Origin: Rhizobium sp. Q54
GTDB lineage: Bacteria; Pseudomonadota; Alphaproteobacteria; SMXS01
NCBI GenBank assembly: GCA_945872035.1
Contig: CAMBYA010000149.1
Span: 1-6,225 of the forward strand
DNA length: 6,225 bases
Direction: 5' to 3'
Of the stretch, positions 4,883-6,225 are shown one piece after another; within the stretch, counting starts at the first letter, position 1, and every line of letters begins with the position of its first letter. A program made the translations under genes and the position numbers. The notes below the pieces were generated by a model, which worked only from the letters and a program-made list of their open reading frames with translations, was not told where the DNA came from and searched no databases.

Positions 4883-6225
4883 GCAGCGCGTAGGCGATGA
4901 TGTAGTCACCGAACGGACTGGCCAGCGCGGTATGGCCGCCGGCGGCGATCACGACGAACTGGCGGCCGCTTGCCGGAGAGATGTAGGTCATCGGTGTGGC
5001 GTGTCCACCGGCGGGAAGCCGTGTCTTCCACAACAGATCGCCAGTCTTCTGGTCCACCGCGCGCAATGTCATTTCCATGCTGGCGCCGATGAACACAAGG
5101 CCTCCGCGTGTGCTGACCGAGCCGCCGATGGCCGGCACGCCCATGGTCAGCGGCAGCATGGACGGAATGCCCCACGGGCCGTTGTCCCGGGCGTCGCCGA
5201 ACGGTTCGGACCAGATCACCTTGCCGGTGCCCAGGTTCACCGCCGTCAGCGTGGCATAGGGCGGGTTGATGCACGGCACGCCCAGAGGCGACAGGAACGC
5301 CCCGGTAGCGGCGGCGAAGGGCGTGCCCGCCTGTGCCTGGGGCTGGCCGGGCATGTAGCCTTCGGGACCCGGCTTCAGACCCCTACGGTCTGCTTCGGCG
5401 CGAGGGATGAGCTGGGTGTAGTTTGGCATCCGGCTCCAGTTGACGATCATGATCTGGCGCACCGGATCGACCGAAACCCCGCCCCAGTCAATGCCGCCCA
5501 GATAGCCCGGATGGGTGATCGACGGGTTTATGCCCGGCGGCGTCATCGGACCCTCATAGCGTGCCTGCCTGAACTTGATGCGGCACCAGAGCTGGTCGAA
5601 CGGCGTCAGGCCCCACATGCTCTTCTCGGTCAGTTCCGGACCGGTGAAATCGGGCATGCCGGTGGAGAACGGCTGGGTCGGAGACAGCCAGTCGCCCGGC
5701 GCCGGGCCCTGCGGCACCTTGCGCTCCACGACGGGCTTCAGCGTCCGGCCAGTCCGCCGGTCGAGTACGAAAACCTGGCCGCGCTTGGTCGGCTGGATCA
5801 GCGCCGGAACCGGCTGGCCGCCGATCTGAAGGTCGACCAGGGTGGGCTGCGCGGGAACGTCGTAGTCCCAGACGTCGTGATGGACCGTGCGATAGAGCCA
5901 GCGCAGCGCGCCGGTCTCCGCATCGAGCGCCAGCACCGCGCTGGTGAACTTCTCGGATTCGGGCGTTCGGTGTGCGCCCCAATAATCCGGCGTGGCGTTG
6001 CCCATGGGTGCGTAGACCAGCCCGAGCGCCTCATCGACGCTCATCGGTGCCCACGAGTTCGGCGTACCCAGCGTGTAGGTTTCCCCCGGTAGCGGCTCGC
6101 CGTGATATTCGGGCCGTCCCGGATCGAATGCCCACGAGAAGGCGCCGGTCATGGCGTCATAGGCGCGGATAACGCCCGGCGGCTCGTCCACATGCTGGTT
6201 GTCGGCCACCCAGCCGCCCATCACC
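4872..6225 (-). CDS. Membrane-bound PQQ-dependent dehydrogenase, glucose/quinate/shikimate family (5' end beyond window)
   Basis: The visible 450 codons are the C-terminal part of a quinoprotein dehydrogenase that oxidises a sugar or polyol in the periplasm and passes electrons to ubiquinone. The reading frame is open to the right edge, and the first visible codon is internal, not a start. The segment matches my recollection of E. coli Gcd throughout: NSWAPMSVDEALGLVY (56-71), GAHRTPESEKF (83-93), HHDVWDYDVPAQP (115-127) and RLPAGGHATPMTY near the end. Asp120 (VWD) and Lys147 (PTKRG) are 27 residues apart, as are the catalytic Asp466 and PQQ-contacting Lys493 of E. coli Gcd. By that alignment about 345 N-terminal residues are missing, including the five membrane helices expected of the family. 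Substrate cannot be told: glucose, quinate and shikimate are all possible. The gene converges on the TetR gene with an 11-bp overlap of the ends, and I see no terminator for it. Confidence 0.93.
   Translation of the reverse strand, partial: VMGGWVADNQHVDEPPGVIRAYDAMTGAFSWAFDPGRPEYHGEPLPGETYTLGTPNSWAPMSVDEALGLVYAPMGNATPDYWGAHRTPESEKFTSAVLALDAETGALRWLYRTVHHDVWDYDVPAQPTLVDLQIGGQPVPALIQPTKRGQVFVLDRRTGRTLKPVVERKVPQGPAPGDWLSPTQPFSTGMPDFTGPELTEKSMWGLTPFDQLWCRIKFRQARYEGPMTPPGINPSITHPGYLGGIDWGGVSVDPVRQIMIVNWSRMPNYTQLIPRAEADRRGLKPGPEGYMPGQPQAQAGTPFAAATGAFLSPLGVPCINPPYATLTAVNLGTGKVIWSEPFGDARDNGPWGIPSMLPLTMGVPAIGGSVSTRGGLVFIGASMEMTLRAVDQKTGDLLWKTRLPAGGHATPMTYISPASGRQFVVIAAGGHTALASPFGDYIIAYALPRK

Noticed and set aside
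4932..6092. Long + strand open frame (386 codons) opposite the PQQ dehydrogenase gene
   Set aside because: It is an antisense shadow of a gene that matches Gcd along its full visible length.
1..6225. tRNA, rRNA, CRISPR array, insertion sequence or attachment site
   Set aside because: No regularly spaced repeats, terminal inverted repeats, transposase or integrase motifs, or RNA gene signatures were seen on either strand.

Overview
This is a GC-rich window from what looks like an alphaproteobacterium. The main support is the block of a DUF815-type AAA+ ATPase gene divergent from yajC, with a Mth938-like (DUF498/NDUFAF3-related) gene directly downstream of yajC. That neighbourhood is typical of alphaproteobacterial sec loci. 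Genus and order cannot be assigned from the sequence alone. All seven genes look intact except the last, which runs off the right edge. No RNA gene, insertion sequence, phage gene or CRISPR array is visible.

Left part (1-1687). A 201-residue membrane protein of the urate oxidase N-terminal/PuuD family is on the + strand, without the C-terminal cytochrome c domain of full-length PuuD. It ends at a perfect UUCG-loop intrinsic terminator that also lies just past the end of the converging minus-strand operon. That operon is yajC (SecDF-YajC accessory subunit) followed after one base by the Mth938-like gene. The secD and secF genes that usually sit between these two are absent here. A good sigma70-type promoter precedes yajC.

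Middle (1688-2557). A GTG-started DUF815 ATPase with clear Walker A and B motifs is transcribed away from yajC.

Right part (2558-6225). An accessory, probably catabolic, cluster: a carotenoid cleavage dioxygenase (CCD) family enzyme with all four iron-binding histidines, then a TetR/WHG-domain regulator on the same strand, then a convergent membrane-type PQQ-dependent dehydrogenase of the glucose/quinate/shikimate family, whose 3' end overlaps the regulator by 11 bp. Upstream of the CCD gene, three interlocking dyads touch the -35 box of a candidate promoter, a plausible binding site for the neighbouring TetR protein. A reasonable inference is a regulated CCD that splits an alkene-bearing aromatic or apocarotenoid to aldehydes. 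Any functional link to the PQQ dehydrogenase is positional only.

I found no clear sign of a wholly new system. The points most worth checking are the yajC/Mth938 junction without secDF, the dyad cluster before the CCD gene, and the stand-alone PuuD membrane domain.
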